A stretch of 64,000 nt of DNA from Fennellomyces sp. T-0311. Lineage: Eukaryota > Mucoromycota > Mucoromycetes > Mucorales > Lichtheimiaceae. Positions 13,333 through 26,682 of the stretch are shown here, in pieces (positions within the stretch are counted from its first letter, which is position 1; the number at the start of each line of letters is the position of its first letter). Location: NCBI GenBank assembly GCA_025266875.1, contig JALLLT010000018.1, forward strand, positions 620,001-684,000, written 5' to 3'. Under the pieces are notes generated by a model, which was not told where the DNA came from, made no database searches, and saw only the letters and a program-made list of their open reading frames with translations. Both the position numbers and the translations under genes were made by a program.

Positions 13333-13763
13333 CATGGTCTTGTGCGAATGCAATATGCAGGCGGATCAACGTTCATGCCATAATCGGCACATGATGGAGT
13401 TTTTCCAAAAGTTGGCATATCTCGTTTCGCGGTATACCAAATCGGGTCACTCTGATGGGCTGGGTGTCAATTTACTGGGCTTCATATATATATTTCTTTG
13501 TTACTCTTTTATACCTTTACCCTTTCGTTCTGCTATCTCTCTCTCCTTGAAAAAAAAACCAACAGCAAGTCTAAATGTAATGCATTGGAACAATCAATGT
13601 GGATACTGTATAAATACCCTTATTGATCTGCTTCTTTTTCCCTCCTTCCTTTTAGCCAAACACATAAACAGCAAGGGCTTTTTCCCGAGACACATCACCG
13701 TTGTTCAACACAGCAACAAAAAAGTAACACTTTATTCAAAAAAAACATACTCTACAACCCGCA
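13333..13763. promoter_or_regulatory. Promoter and 5' region of HMG-CoA reductase
   Basis: Non-coding gap between the phospholipase D stop and the reductase start. It has a TATA-like TATAAATA at 13609..13616, about 150 bp before the ATG, and pyrimidine-rich tracts. No sterol-response motif could be assigned by eye. Confidence 0.45.
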
Positions 13764-16700
13764 ATGCCGCGTCAAACACCAACAGTGACGGCGTTCAGAT
13801 CGGTGTCTGGGCTTGTTGGCAAAGGGATTCATCGAGCCGCCAAGATTTCGATTCGCAATCCAATCGAAATGGTAGTTGCGGTACTTTTATTGGCGTCGTT
13901 CGGTTACTTTACCCTGTACAACGTGGCCCGAACCTCTGATATCTTTTCCGGGACGACCACACGTCTATACCCCGCCACCGTCTACGCATCGAGCCACCAA
14001 GACGAATTTAGTTTGATCGATAATGACGAAAACGTCAAGAACGCGCTCAAGATTCATCTGAAACAGATTACAGTGTCCGATGCGGAGCATGGTGTTCTTA
14101 ACCCCAACACACTCTCTCATATCCTTCGTTTTCAACAAACCATCGAGAATAACATTTATGTACCCCAAGATACCGCCAATACCAAATTCTCGTATCGGAA
14201 TGGCTTGTGTTACAAGCCTGGTAATACATGCTTTGTCCAGTCGCCGCTTGCATTGTGGGAAAACGATCAAGACGTTCTGTCGAACGACAAGAATATCCTG
14301 CATACCGTTCGAGACCATGCCGCCATCATCGACCATTCAACCGTTACCTTGTCATATGCTGTCAATGCAACCGGTTCCATGCGTCACGAATTGGCAAAGC
14401 AATGGGCACACAAGGTCGAGAACTTGCCTCCTGCCGACCTCGTATCACAAGCTAATCAGAACGAAGGCGAGAACTTGTTTGCTTGGTTATTTATCATCAC
14501 CCGCAATGTCGTGTTCCGTCTCAAGGAGCTTATCGATGTAAGTTTCCAACTCCACTTTTTATTTTACACTTTCCAACATTAACATACTTTCCACTATAGA
14601 TGGCCGATAACGTTGATATCATGGTTATTCTTGCCGGATACGTCATGATGATCATCACATTCGTCTCATTGTTCATCAATATGCGGAGAATGGGGTCGCG
14701 CTATACGCTAGGTACGTAAAAAAAAAATCCCAGCTAATTGTTACTTGACAACTAATAATTACTATAGCAACTGCTGTTACTGTCAACGGATTGTTCTCCT
14801 TCATTCTCGCTGTCTTGACTGTGTACGCTCTTGGCGTCCAACCCTCACCTGTAGTACTGGCGTAAGTGTCTCTGGTGTAACAGCAAAACAAACAACTTTT
14901 TTTTTTTAGCTAAACCATATATTTTTCTACTCCTTTACTATTTTTTTAGTGAGGCTATTCCTTTCTTGGTTGTCACGATTGGGTTTGAGCGGCCATACAA
15001 ACTGACGAAACGAGTGTTGGAATACAGCAAAGAAGCACCGTTAACGCGCCAAGACGTCCGTGAAACCATTCTTCGGGCTGTTGACTCCGTCGCATTACCA
15101 ATTGCCCGTGATTGTGTAATTGAAATCATCGTGCTTACGCTCGGTGCAAAATCCACGATTGCCGGGTTGCGCGAATTCTGTTTCTTATCTGCCATCCTGC
15201 TTGCATACGACGCTGTGCTTCTGTTTACATGGTATACGTCCGTTCTTGCACTCAAGCTTGAGGTTGGTATTTTAAAGTTATGCATAAATATTTATCTTAT
15301 AAACTAACAACTCATTAGCTGACACGTATTCGAGAAATCAGTGGCTCAGCTACATCTTCGAACCAAAAGGCAACCAAGCCATCCAATATGAGTTTCATTC
15401 GTCGTACGGTGGTCAAGGCGTTAAGCGACGACCAAACATCGACTCCTCGTGATCAACAGAAATCTGATGCACCTTTCATCGGGCGACTTAAACTACTTAT
15501 GGTAAGTTATTTTGTCATTTCACAACTGACAGGTTTTTTGTAAAACTCATATGACCTTGCGTTTTTAGATCGTGGCATTTGTTGCTGTGCACATTTTTGA
15601 ATTCTGTACCGCGTTCCAGTCGGGTCCACAAGTGGATGTTACTCAACCAAGTGTGGCTTTAGTTTTGAGCAACCTTCTTAATCAACACCGCGCATCTCCC
15701 CAAGCCAAATTGCCTCTCGTGGTTGAAGTATTCCCTCCTTTACTGTTCCATGTCCCTTCACCAAACAAAAGCCTGATGCCCGAGTCGATCACAAGACCAT
15801 TTGAGGCTTTATCGGAAATCTATGCCGTTTACATCCAGCATCCCGTCATCAGCCAGTGGCTTGCCATCGGTCTCATCGTTTCACTTTTTCTCAACACCTA
15901 CCTCTTCAACGTTGCCAAACAATCGAAGCAAGCCGAAGTACCCGTGAAGAAGACGCTGCCGCCGCCACCACCACCATCTCAGATTATCAAGAAACCAGTG
16001 GTTGCTCCTCGCACCGATATTGTACGCTCAGTAGACGAATGTCTTGCCTTGGTCAAGACACCTGAAGCACTTAATGACGAAGAGATCATTTCATTGGTAC
16101 AGAATGGCAAAATGGCACCTTACGCACTTGAAAAGGTTCTCGGCGATCTGCAACGTGCAGTGTCTGTTCGCCGCGCTTTAATTTCTCGTGCATCATATAC
16201 CCAGACATTGGAGAACAGTTTGTTGCCTTTAGAAAATTATCACTATGACAAGGTGCTGGGCGCCTGTTGCGAAAACGTTATCGGTTACATGCCCATTCCT
16301 CTTGGTGTTGCAGGTAACACAAGCTATACACGGAGCAAAAAGATCAAGTATTAAAAGATGTGATTTTGTTTAGGTCCAATGAACATTGATGGCATCGACA
16401 CGCACATTCCCATGGCAACCACAGAGGGTTGCTTGGTTGCATCTACTGCACGTGGCTGCAAAGCTATTAATGCGGGCGGTGGCGCCACTACTATCGTTAC
16501 TGCTGATGCCATGACTCGAGGACCATGTTTGAGCTTCCCCAGCATTGTGCGTGCCGGCGAATGCAAACGATGGATCGAACAAGAAGGCAACGCCATTATG
16601 ACGGAAGCGTTCAACTCGACTTCGCGATTCGCTCGATTGCGCAAACTCAAGGTAGCTTTGGCGGGTCGCTTGGTCTACGTTCGATTCTCCACCACCACGG

Positions 16701-17392
16701 GTGACGCGATGGGCATGAACATGATTTCCAAAGGATGCGAAAAGGCCCTGAGCGTACTTTCGGAATACTTTGAGGATATGCAGATCATCTCATTGTCTGG
16801 CAACTACTGCACTGATAAGAAACCTGCGGCCATCAACTGGATCGAAGGACGTGGAAAATCCGTTGTAGCCGAAGCCGTGATTCCTGGCTCGGTCGTTGAA
16901 AAAGTGTTAAAGACCACGGTAGCAGCCCTTGTCGAGTTGAACATCAACAAGAACTTGATCGGATCAGCGATGGCAGGATCAGTGGGTGGGTTCAATGCGC
17001 ACGCGGCCAACATCCTTACGGCAATCTATCTTGCAGCTGGCCAAGATCCGGCGCAGAACGTTGAGAGTTCCAACTGCATGACGCTGATGACTGCTGTGAA
17101 CGATGGAAAGGATCTCCATATTTCCTGCACGATGCCCAGTATCGAAGTGGGCACTGTGGGCGGCGGTACGACATTGCCTCCTCAGCAAGCTATTTTGGAT
17201 ATGCTCGGCGTACGAGGACCTCATCCGACCAGTCCAGGTGACAATGCACGAAGGCTAGCCCGAATCATTTGTGCGTCGGTGATGGCCGGGGAATTGTCGC
17301 TGTGCGCTGCCTTGGCTGCTGGTCACCTTGTCAAGGCACATATGGCGCACAACCGTGCAACCGCGGCACCCGGCAGCTGCATCAAATCATAA
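13764..17392 (+). CDS. HMG1: HMG-CoA reductase
   Basis: Reduces HMG-CoA to mevalonate with two NADPH, the rate-limiting step toward sterols and, in Mucorales, carotenoids and trisporoids. Seven exons: 13764..14537, 14600..14711, 14768..14861, 14950..15262, 15319..15501, 15569..16313, 16374..17392, giving 1079 aa. One N-terminal membrane span (about 34-52) precedes a lumenal region. A sterol-sensing-like multi-span block follows (about 259-440), then a Pro-rich linker and the catalytic domain from about 640. Catalytic motifs are [16 protein letters not shown] (E758), [15 protein letters not shown] (Lys), GQDPAQNV (Asp), GTVGGGT and KAHMAHNR (His). The residue after HNR, a regulated Ser in animals, is Ala here. 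The gene faces the acetyl-CoA acetyltransferase gene 2.6 kb downstream. Confidence 0.96.
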
Positions 17393-17644
17393 AGTTTTGC
17401 TTATTTATTTTTGTTTTTTTGTTTGTGATTCCTTCTCATACTCGTGTTTAAAAAAGCTTGCTCTCTCCTTTACGTTAATATAAAAAGTGTTCCAGTGGTC
17501 GCACACACGCATTTAAAGTGATACGAGACTTTGAACTGTGCGGCACCGCCCATCACGGGTAGGCCGAGAACCCATTATTTTCTTTTTCGTTTTGCTTTTT
17601 CTGTTATGGGCTTCTCTTTTCCACCTCTTGCTCACTTGTTTAAA

Positions 17645-18539
17645 ATGTCGGACACTGACTCGGACAATGACACTCAGGATGACGCATCCGCTTCTTCCGA
17701 TGTCCTCATCAAAAGTAAATCTTGAACATCGCTAATTTTTTATGCTACAAGAAACTGACCTTGACCAAAAACAGATATAGTGCAGGATCTCTTTTGTTAC
17801 GATACCATCAAGAGAAAACGCATTCTGGAGTTTTATTTCGTCCCAGATGCTGTCATGATCACACCCTTCATGGCTGCAAAGGGCGTTCAGGAAATCACAA
17901 AGTAAATGCTTTTGCACTCATATTGATAAGTGAAGTATCCATGCTGATACAACAGTAAAGTATCTACGGGATCTGGCAAAATATCAACAAGACCGAGCCC
18001 GACATTAGGAACATCGTGTTCGATGGGTAAGAACGAGGGCACATGAAGTGTTTATATTGGACGTGGAGCTTACTTTCCCAGTAGACGAAGTGCCGTCATT
18101 CACTATGTACAGAACATTTGTCCCGCCGTGTTACCATCGACACGTTACACACTCCGCATTCCAGCCATTACGACATTGTACTTCAAAGAAAAGGATGGGC
18201 TGATCAAGATTTACAAGCAGCAGGACAGCTGGACCCTGGAAGGTATTACCTGATGGTTTGCAGTCCCAATACTCAAGTTAACCGCCTCTCTTTTTTTACA
18301 TAGGATTGTTGGAAATGCTGCCCTGGTCAAGAGTATGGTATACCCGCATCCTTCGCGTGCTATGTGCCAAGTTTGCGGCTATCGCCGGAGACATGTACGA
18401 AGGATCGTCACCTTGGCAGGAGCACATGTACTCCACATCGCAGCAGGAACAGGTTGTTCTGGACAGCAGTTGGAAAGACCTGGAGACGGACAAGAAAAAC
18501 GAATTGGTGGATGGCATGATCCTTTTGGAAGACAACTAA
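17645..18539 (+). CDS. SigF-type NTF2-like domain protein
   Basis: Five exons: 17645..17714, 17775..17901, 17961..18026, 18082..18242, 18304..18539, giving 219 aa. After an acidic Ser/Asp-rich start comes a helix with AKGVQEIT and NIYGIWQNINKTEPDI. Strands RYTLRIPAITTLYFKEKDG and IYKQQDSWTLEGLLEMLPW follow, the pattern of fungal SigF-like NTF2-fold proteins. A C-terminal hydrophobic segment (VWYTRILRVLCAKFAAIAGDM) may touch membrane. The family has no well-defined biochemical role. The exon 4 acceptor is a CAGTAG tandem, so isoforms differing by one residue are possible. Coding status is strong. The family call rests on recalled pattern similarity. Confidence 0.75.
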
Positions 18540-19198
18540 AGTATAATTGTATATTCCCCTTTATATATGTTCTATCTATATATTATTTATTTGATATCTA
18601 TATATTATTTATTAAAATCGAAATCTTGTGTAAATTCCCCGTACGATCTTTTTTGTTTCCATAAAAGAATGCGAGGCAATGCAACCGATCTTCGTTGCAA
18701 CAGCAATGTAGGAGAAAGAGGAGGAAAGCAGGTTAGTAGAAAAAGAAGGACGAATCCCCTTCAGATCTTCTTTTCTGAGATCGACAATCTGTAAATTATT
18801 TACATCCGATAGGGTTCTTTACGTAGATTAATAGGTTCGAGCGATAACCCCTCGCTGATAGGTTTCTCTTTTTCCAACCCTCATTGTCGATGATTACCGG
18901 AACATGGGTAGCAAGTCAAGGTTACACATGAAAAATCCCGGAAGCCATGTTCCGACAGTCAGGAATTTTGAAGAGGGTAGAAGAAGCATAACCACGATTG
19001 TCTGACTATACACGTGTGAAGGTCAAACAGGCATGTCGCAGGAGACTACCACTGTCAGAAATGGGAGTAAGGTTCAGCGGAAGAGAGAGAAGGAAAAGAA
19101 CTCCAAAAAAAGGGGTCCAAGGCGCGCTACCTTGCATTAAGAGAATATAAAGCGTTGCCTAAAAAAAGTTATTTCTTTCGCTTGATCCTTTTTTTCAA
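18540..19198. promoter_or_regulatory. Intergenic region with globin promoter
   Basis: No coding signal. A TATAAAG sequence at 19146..19152 lies ~50 bp before the globin ATG and is its likely TATA box. AT-rich short repeats (TATATATTATTTAT-like, about 18572-18615) follow the end of the NTF2-like gene. Confidence 0.5.
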
Positions 19199-19931
19199 AT
19201 GATTGCTCGACCCACTACACCACGTCCACCCAACAAGGCTCAGCTTCGAATAATCCGATGCACTTGGGAACGAGTAACGGAGAAGCGTCTCCCTGATGAC
19301 AACCCGAATGTGTCTGCATCATATGCGTTTGGCCAGTGCTTTTACGAAGCATTGTTCAAACTTGACCCTGAACTCAAACCATTCTTCACCAACACAGTCC
19401 AGCAAGCCCGTGTACTGACTGGAATATTATCATACATCGCCCGATCACCATCGATTATGCCTGCACGGTTCAAGGAGATTGGAACCATAAAAGAAATGAT
19501 TGCCATGGATGATGATGAAGAACTCAGCAGACAGGAGGAAGCATGGATGATTGACCAGCTGCACGAATTGGGGGCCCGGCATGTAGAATACAAAATATAT
19601 CGGGAAACCATGTTTGATCACATTGGTCCGGCGCTTGTTGAGGCTTTGATAAAGCGCTTGGACAGCGAATACGAACCTCATGTCGGTGAAGCATGGTTGA
19701 AGGCAAGAGTACGCAAAATAAGGGGCTTAACGAGATCTAATTAGATTTACTTTTTAGGCACATTTTTATGTCGCGTTCCACATGAAGAGAGGCTTACAAT
19801 CCCAGCTGGTCTGGGAAAATGCATTAGCCGATGATCAGCACTTTCAGCATCGTCGACAAGAACGAAGACGTAGCAGTGGTGCAAGCAGTGGTGGAAGTGC
19901 AGCCAAAGCCAACAGTTGCACGATACAATAG
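19199..19931 (+). CDS. Single-domain globin
   Basis: Two exons: 19199..19708 (or ..19702) and 19758..19931, giving 227 (or 225) aa. The fold signature is clear: FYEALFKLDPELKPFF (B-C helices), TGILSYIARS (E-F), and LGARHVEYKIYRETM, with H128 the likely haem-binding proximal His. HVGEAWLK and a helix FYVAFHMKRGL follow. Single-domain globins of fungi bind O2 or NO, and sensing or NO protection is known for relatives. The C-terminal ~35 residues are His/Arg/Ser-rich and lie outside the globin fold. The donor is ambiguous. A GC donor (AAG|GCAAGA) and a GT donor six bases later both keep the frame. A TATA box lies ~50 bp upstream. There is no FAD or kinase domain, so it is not a flavohaemoglobin. 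Confidence 0.88.
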
Positions 19932-20000
19932 TTTCTCTCTTTTTTTCTATGCTTTATTGATAAAATTACAAAAGTGGGGGAATATACAGTAATATTTTTT

Positions 20001-21632
<1,632 letters not shown>

Positions 21633-22099
21633 GGTTGTAAGGTGAAAGAAGAAGGAAGAGGTGTATCTGACACATGCTTGCCGCTTTTGAGTTTCTCCAC
21701 ATATTCCCACGATAGCTCCGACTAACGGATCCGCATGTCACAACCCGTTATTTTGGTGTGTAAAAACCTTGCAAGTTTCGGTACAGTTAGGTAGTCCCAC
21801 ACTGATACCTTGGATGATGTTGCTGTGCGCTCAACATGGATAACCACAGGTAAATCCCGTCCTTGATAAGTGGAGTATTAATGTTGACTAATCCAATTAA
21901 GCCTGTGAGGCTTTGTTTATAGAACCAAATATGTTCCGCAGGGGCGAAAAGGTTATTACAAATTGCATCAAGATGACTGGCCTTTGAGTATCTATCACAT
22001 ATTAAGTAATTTCGAGTAAACAAACTCGCTTAAAATGCTTGCGAGAAACTGCTGGGTTATATATAGTCCGGAGGCGTTGTATCCCTGGTCTTTGAATCA
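21633..22099. other. Upstream flank of the thiolase gene
   Basis: Contains the thiolase promoter, with no clear TATA box. I see no coding region. Confidence 0.4.
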
Positions 22100-23880
22100 A
22101 ATTGTTTGCTTTTGCGTATTCTATTTTAATTAATGCAAAAAGTCATTCAAAATTACTCCATAACTTCTTGAGGACTGATGCGTTGTTCTGTAAGCTGGAT
22201 GAGCTTCAAAAGTGGGATACCAATGATTTGTATGAGGAACCAATAGTCAGCTTTCTCACAACTAGATATATAGTTGTGGCTATAGCCAACAACGGCACTG
22301 TTAACTATTCTTGCTATAGTATTGCTAAATATGACCCCAAGTATAATGCATTCGTCACATTCTTCAGTGAGGAAGAGTGGCGAAATGGGTGCAAGGAGTT
22401 ATGTGTGGATACCCGGTTTATAGTAACGAGTAGCAAAGTACTAATGAGTAGCAAAGCAATCTGTTGTTCTCTGCATAACCCGCCAAACCCACTTCAACGC
22501 CCCGCTTTTGTTGCCGTTAAAGTCCTCCTCCAAGTCGATCATTTTGATAAGGCGCTACTCTGCTTTCTTCGTTCACTGTTCGCTTATAAAGGCATCGTAC
22601 TCGCTGTATACTTTAGGGGGTATGGTGTGGTGCATATCGGCGCCGTACATGTAACACCGCGTCGTCGTCAATCTTATAATTGTGATATTGATCCAGCGTG
22701 ATATCGACTACGTACTGGTGCAACAGCCATGGTATCCAGTAACGTCTGTTCAAGAAAGGTCATAGGATCGCACGGTCGTTCCATATCAAGGAAGTCCGAA
22801 TCGTTCCAAGTTCAAAGTACATGAGAGATGCATTCTTTTCGATCAAGTCATAATAAAATTTGCCCACTGCAATCGTTGTGTCGCTGTCATAGTTTAACAT
22901 CGATGGAAAAAGTGTCGGCAAAAGAGCTGATCAGAGTAAATATCTCGTTGTGCTCTGTTCTGCTTGTACGGGAGTGGGCTCGATGAAGGTTTTGGTCTGC
23001 GATTTCATCTCACGTTTCTTGCATCCGAGCATAGCGTTCGCCATGGGTTCGCTTTTCTTGAACTCGCCGCCTTCCTCGGTACTTGCCCGTGATCAAAAAT
23101 GTCTGCTTCGTCCGGCGAGTGTTCAGCACCTCTGAAGCCGCAGGGAATCCTGTACTTGATCAACTGCTCTGCGTTTAGCTATGATATAGTCTAAAACCGC
23201 GTCAATATGGTCGAAATCTTTGGAATCTCCAAAGAAACCAAGGCGACTGAGTAACGCGCATTGCCGTAAATGAGATGTATACGTTTGCTTTTGCGATACT
23301 TTTCTGCTTTGTTTGTTTGATCGATGCAGATCTTGTTGTATCACAGGTACTCGACGTCAAAACCTTGTATATATGATAACAAAGTTCGTTGTAAGTCGCG
23401 TAACGCTTGCTCACTGCTCCGAATTCGTCTCCCTTTGAATTGTACTCGCTGTAATCTGGATTAGCACCTCGTTGCGGCAAACTATTATTTTGTGGTACAA
23501 GGAGCTAAATCACAAGGTCTTATAGGACAACGTACAGCAAAGTCATCAAACGAGACTATCATGTTGGATAAGCTGTGCGTTGGTCGTCTTTTTTGCTTGT
23601 TCGCTTTTCAAATCAAGATATAGTACCGATCTCCTTTATAAATCCTCGCACCAGTAAAATGAAATGTGTCAACTGTTGGCAGCTTCAGTCCGTACCCGAA
23701 AGCCAATATACATTCGTAAAGTAGGTACCCGTTCTTCACAAGTCGTAATGGTAGATTCGACGCTTTGCGTATGATGAAGGGATTACATCGGGAATCCGTA
23801 TTACATGTACTTGCTGATACGAAGTCGCTGACAATATTTTTCGGCGAGGAGGTGTACAGTACGTAAGTTACGCGCATTCA
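22100..23880 (-). pseudogene. Decayed unidentified coding region
   Basis: On the minus strand a series of frames reads as protein-like text broken by stops and frame changes. Examples are SEQALRDLQRTLLSYIQGFD, KSKRIHLIYGNARYSVALVS, GKFYYDLIEKNASLMYFELG and LLHQYVVDITLDQYHN. A 199-codon plus-strand frame (22102..22701, starting only from TTG) overlaps the 3' part and is probably a shadow. I do not recognise the parent protein. The density of stops suggests a dead gene or mobile-element relic and not an intron-rich active gene. Confidence 0.3.
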
Positions 23881-24094
23881 AAGTGGCAGCGCTTATGTAA
23901 TATTACTGAGCCTATTCAAGGGTTTTTAATGAAGCGGGAAAAATACAACTAAACAGGAAAAAAATCGTGTAAAAAGTAAGAGGAGGAGGAGGAGAGTAAT
24001 ATTGTAAAAATAATAAAAAGAAAAGAAATGCTGGGAAAAAAAAAGAGAAAAAAAAGAGACTATAATAATGGGGAAATGCACAGAATTGATTTTT

Positions 24095-26360
24095 TTATGA
24101 TAAAGGAACCGCGTCGCCTTCGAAAAGGAGCTTTTCGATCCAGTAAATCAAGATTTCAAGAACCTTGCTTCTGGATCCTCCCTGCTGAGTGGCTGCAGCA
24201 ACCAGTGCCTGCTCCCAGCTACCAGGCTGGCCATCCAAGAGGAACGTCGATGTGACGATTCCAAAGATATAGACAAGGAGGGTATAAATGGCGAAAGTGG
24301 CCGTGTTTGTAACGGCCCTGTCATTGGGTCGGGTTAATGCCCTACTACTTGGCTCAGGCGCCGGTTGAGGATTATTCATTGCGTACGCCGTTGACTGAAT
24401 TGAATACAAATCACTTTAGTTTGTGTTGTACTGATGATCAACAGCACTATACCTCATTCAAGTCTTGGACGGTGCCCCGTTTCTTCCACTTATCCAATTT
24501 GCGCTGCCGGATTCTCGATTGATCCCAGATATCGGTATTCATATCAATGGTTGTATCTGTAAATCCCTGCTTTTCAGTAACTCGAATTGCAAACGGCTCC
24601 ACGGTGTTCACATCCACATCTCCACCGTTGGCAATCCGTAGATCGTCAATATCGTCGCGACGATCCGGGATCTTCATCCCCATATGTGCTAACTGACTGA
24701 CAAGCAACTCCTTTTCTTGATCAAGAGCATACTTGAATTCCTGCTTCACTGCGATTCACGTTTTAAAAGGGAAAATGTGGCGATCACTGTATGAACATAC
24801 CTCGATCTAAATCTTTCATGGCAGCATCAGCTTGTGATTTGTAATAATCCTTTTCGTGTTCCACAGACTTGAGTCGTTCCTCAGTATCCACCTCTTCCTT
24901 GATCTCGGAATGATTTTCCAACTCTGCCCGCAACGTCTATCACAAAGCATATCAATACATTGCCTGATAAGAAAAAAAGCATATGACAATTTTACATTGA
25001 TGAGAGTATGCGTTTCATCGGATGGTGCGTCCGAAAGTCCGTTTCGAGATTCCAAATCGTACTTGAGGCTATCGATGATCTCTTTTAACCGTTCATTCTC
25101 TGACCGTTGTTCTGCCAGCTGCATATGAGTGTAATGGGATGTTTCCAATTCGCGTTCCAAGCCGCTCTGCAGCGCCATCAATTTATTTCGCTCGTCGTTC
25201 AGTGCCTGAAACTCATGGTGGATCGAGCTCAGCAAAGCCTCCGTCTTTTGCAATTCGAGTTCCTTATGCCGTAACATTTCTTGAAGATCCTGTGTTTCCT
25301 CTTTGCACAACCTTAGTTATCCAGCCCCTTTTTTCCTGTCCGCGTGATCTTGCATTTACCACATTTCTCGTCAAACAGCCTTCGAATAGACATGTAGACC
25401 TGCTTTTGGTCGGTTTCTGATCGTTCGATCTGCGCAATGTGCGCTTCGAGCTAGCAACAACGTTTTAGAAGGGATAAGAAAGGATGCAAGGGGGTTGGGG
25501 ACCTTACTTACTGCACTAATCTGGTCCAAACTGTTCTTTTCCTTGCTTTTATACTCCAAAATTTCACGTTTTTGTTTCACCACTTCCTGATTCATATCAT
25601 CCACCCGGTTCTGGAGTTCCACGATCCGGTCCTCATTATCACGTGTCATTGACGCAAGGCTGCGTTCCGACAGTTTCAGCCTTCTTGTCAGCTCGATGGA
25701 CCTTCGATAATACTGAGCTACATTGGGGCTCGACTTTTGCTGCACATCCATGCAATCTCTGTTAGTTTCCGCACTTGCTGTCACGGCGGGCGGTTCCCTA
25801 GTAACCCACCTCTTCATCATCATCCGATATTTTTCGAGTGGGATCGTCTCGAGTTGCTGTATCTATGTCGTCGTTTTTGATGTCTATGTTCTATCATGCC
25901 GATAAGTTAAAAAAGTCCCGCGCTTTAATAATTTTTATTTACTTGGTCCACCACCATTTCTTCTGACGGGCGACGACCATCCGACAAGGGTGGAGAAGTT
26001 CTCGGTCGAGCAGCTGCCATGGACGATGGAAACACCAGTTTAAGCAGATTTAAAATATCATCGGCATCCATCTCCAGGTCAGGATTGGCAAAACAGTAGG
26101 GCTGAATGGCGGTTTTTTGGTCATTGGTCAACAATGTCACTTGTTGGTCTTGTTCGTATTCGTCAATTAGGGTAAGAAGGTCTCGTGTGAAAATGACGCC
26201 TCCAGCATTATGTTCAGAAACAAGCCGTTTGAACTGCACTTTCAGCACCGCGTGAGGGATATGCTTGGAAGACTGCTGCTGCTATTGCACTCGTTCGTTG
26301 ATCGGGTTTGCGTTGCGTAATGATGATACTTACCAAAGAATCGCAGCCAGGAGTGGTCAT
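24095..26360 (-). CDS. EF-hand-like, coiled-coil, C-terminal membrane protein (possibly KASH5-like)
   Basis: Eight exons: 26360..26334, 26281..25943, 25862..25512, 25450..25360, 25300..24996, 24936..24801, 24748..24453, 24394..24095, giving 614 aa. Residues ~15-95 look like degenerate paired EF-hands (FTRDLLTLIDEYE, DLEMDADDILNLLKLVF). Long heptad-rich coiled coil follows (about 150-430; many Glu, Lys, Leu; LTRRLKLSERSL, LEAHIAQIERSE, LERELETSHYTH). A single hydrophobic span sits at ~547-567 (FAIYTLLVYIFGIVTSTFLL), with a ~47-residue tail. This order resembles KASH5-type nuclear-envelope linkers that join chromosomes to motors, but the tail lacks a clear KASH motif. Exon 3 could contain a further unrecognised intron, because its first ~45 codons are unusual. 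Coding status is strong, function speculative. Confidence 0.7.
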
Positions 26361-26682
26361 GGCAAGGAAAGGGATATGACAAGTGACTTTTTCAGCAAGC
26401 GCAAAAAAAAAATGGGGGAAGGGAAAAGAAGAATATCGAGAGTAATGGGAAACCAAAAGCGTGACACCCCTTCTCTCCGATAAGTGTCATGTTCCTATAT
26501 GAGCTGATACACGAGTAAAGCGATCATGCAAACAAATGGATTCTATTTATGCATTAAACATGGCAACACATATTAAGCCTGCTCCATGTTTTGCCACGGC
26601 TCTGTTCGTATAGGGGCTCTCCACGTACAAACAAAAAAAGCAAGAACATCTATTCATAAAGTAAAAAATATACACAGAAGGA
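26361..26682. other. Short gap between two minus-strand genes
   Basis: Serves as 3' flank of the MFSD5-like gene and promoter of the coiled-coil gene. Apart from A-rich tracts no motif is evident. Confidence 0.4.

Noticed and set aside
18830..18900. Possible tRNA (GGTTCGAG word near 18835)
   Set aside because: No cloverleaf or A box can be built around it. No other tRNA-like pattern was found in the window.
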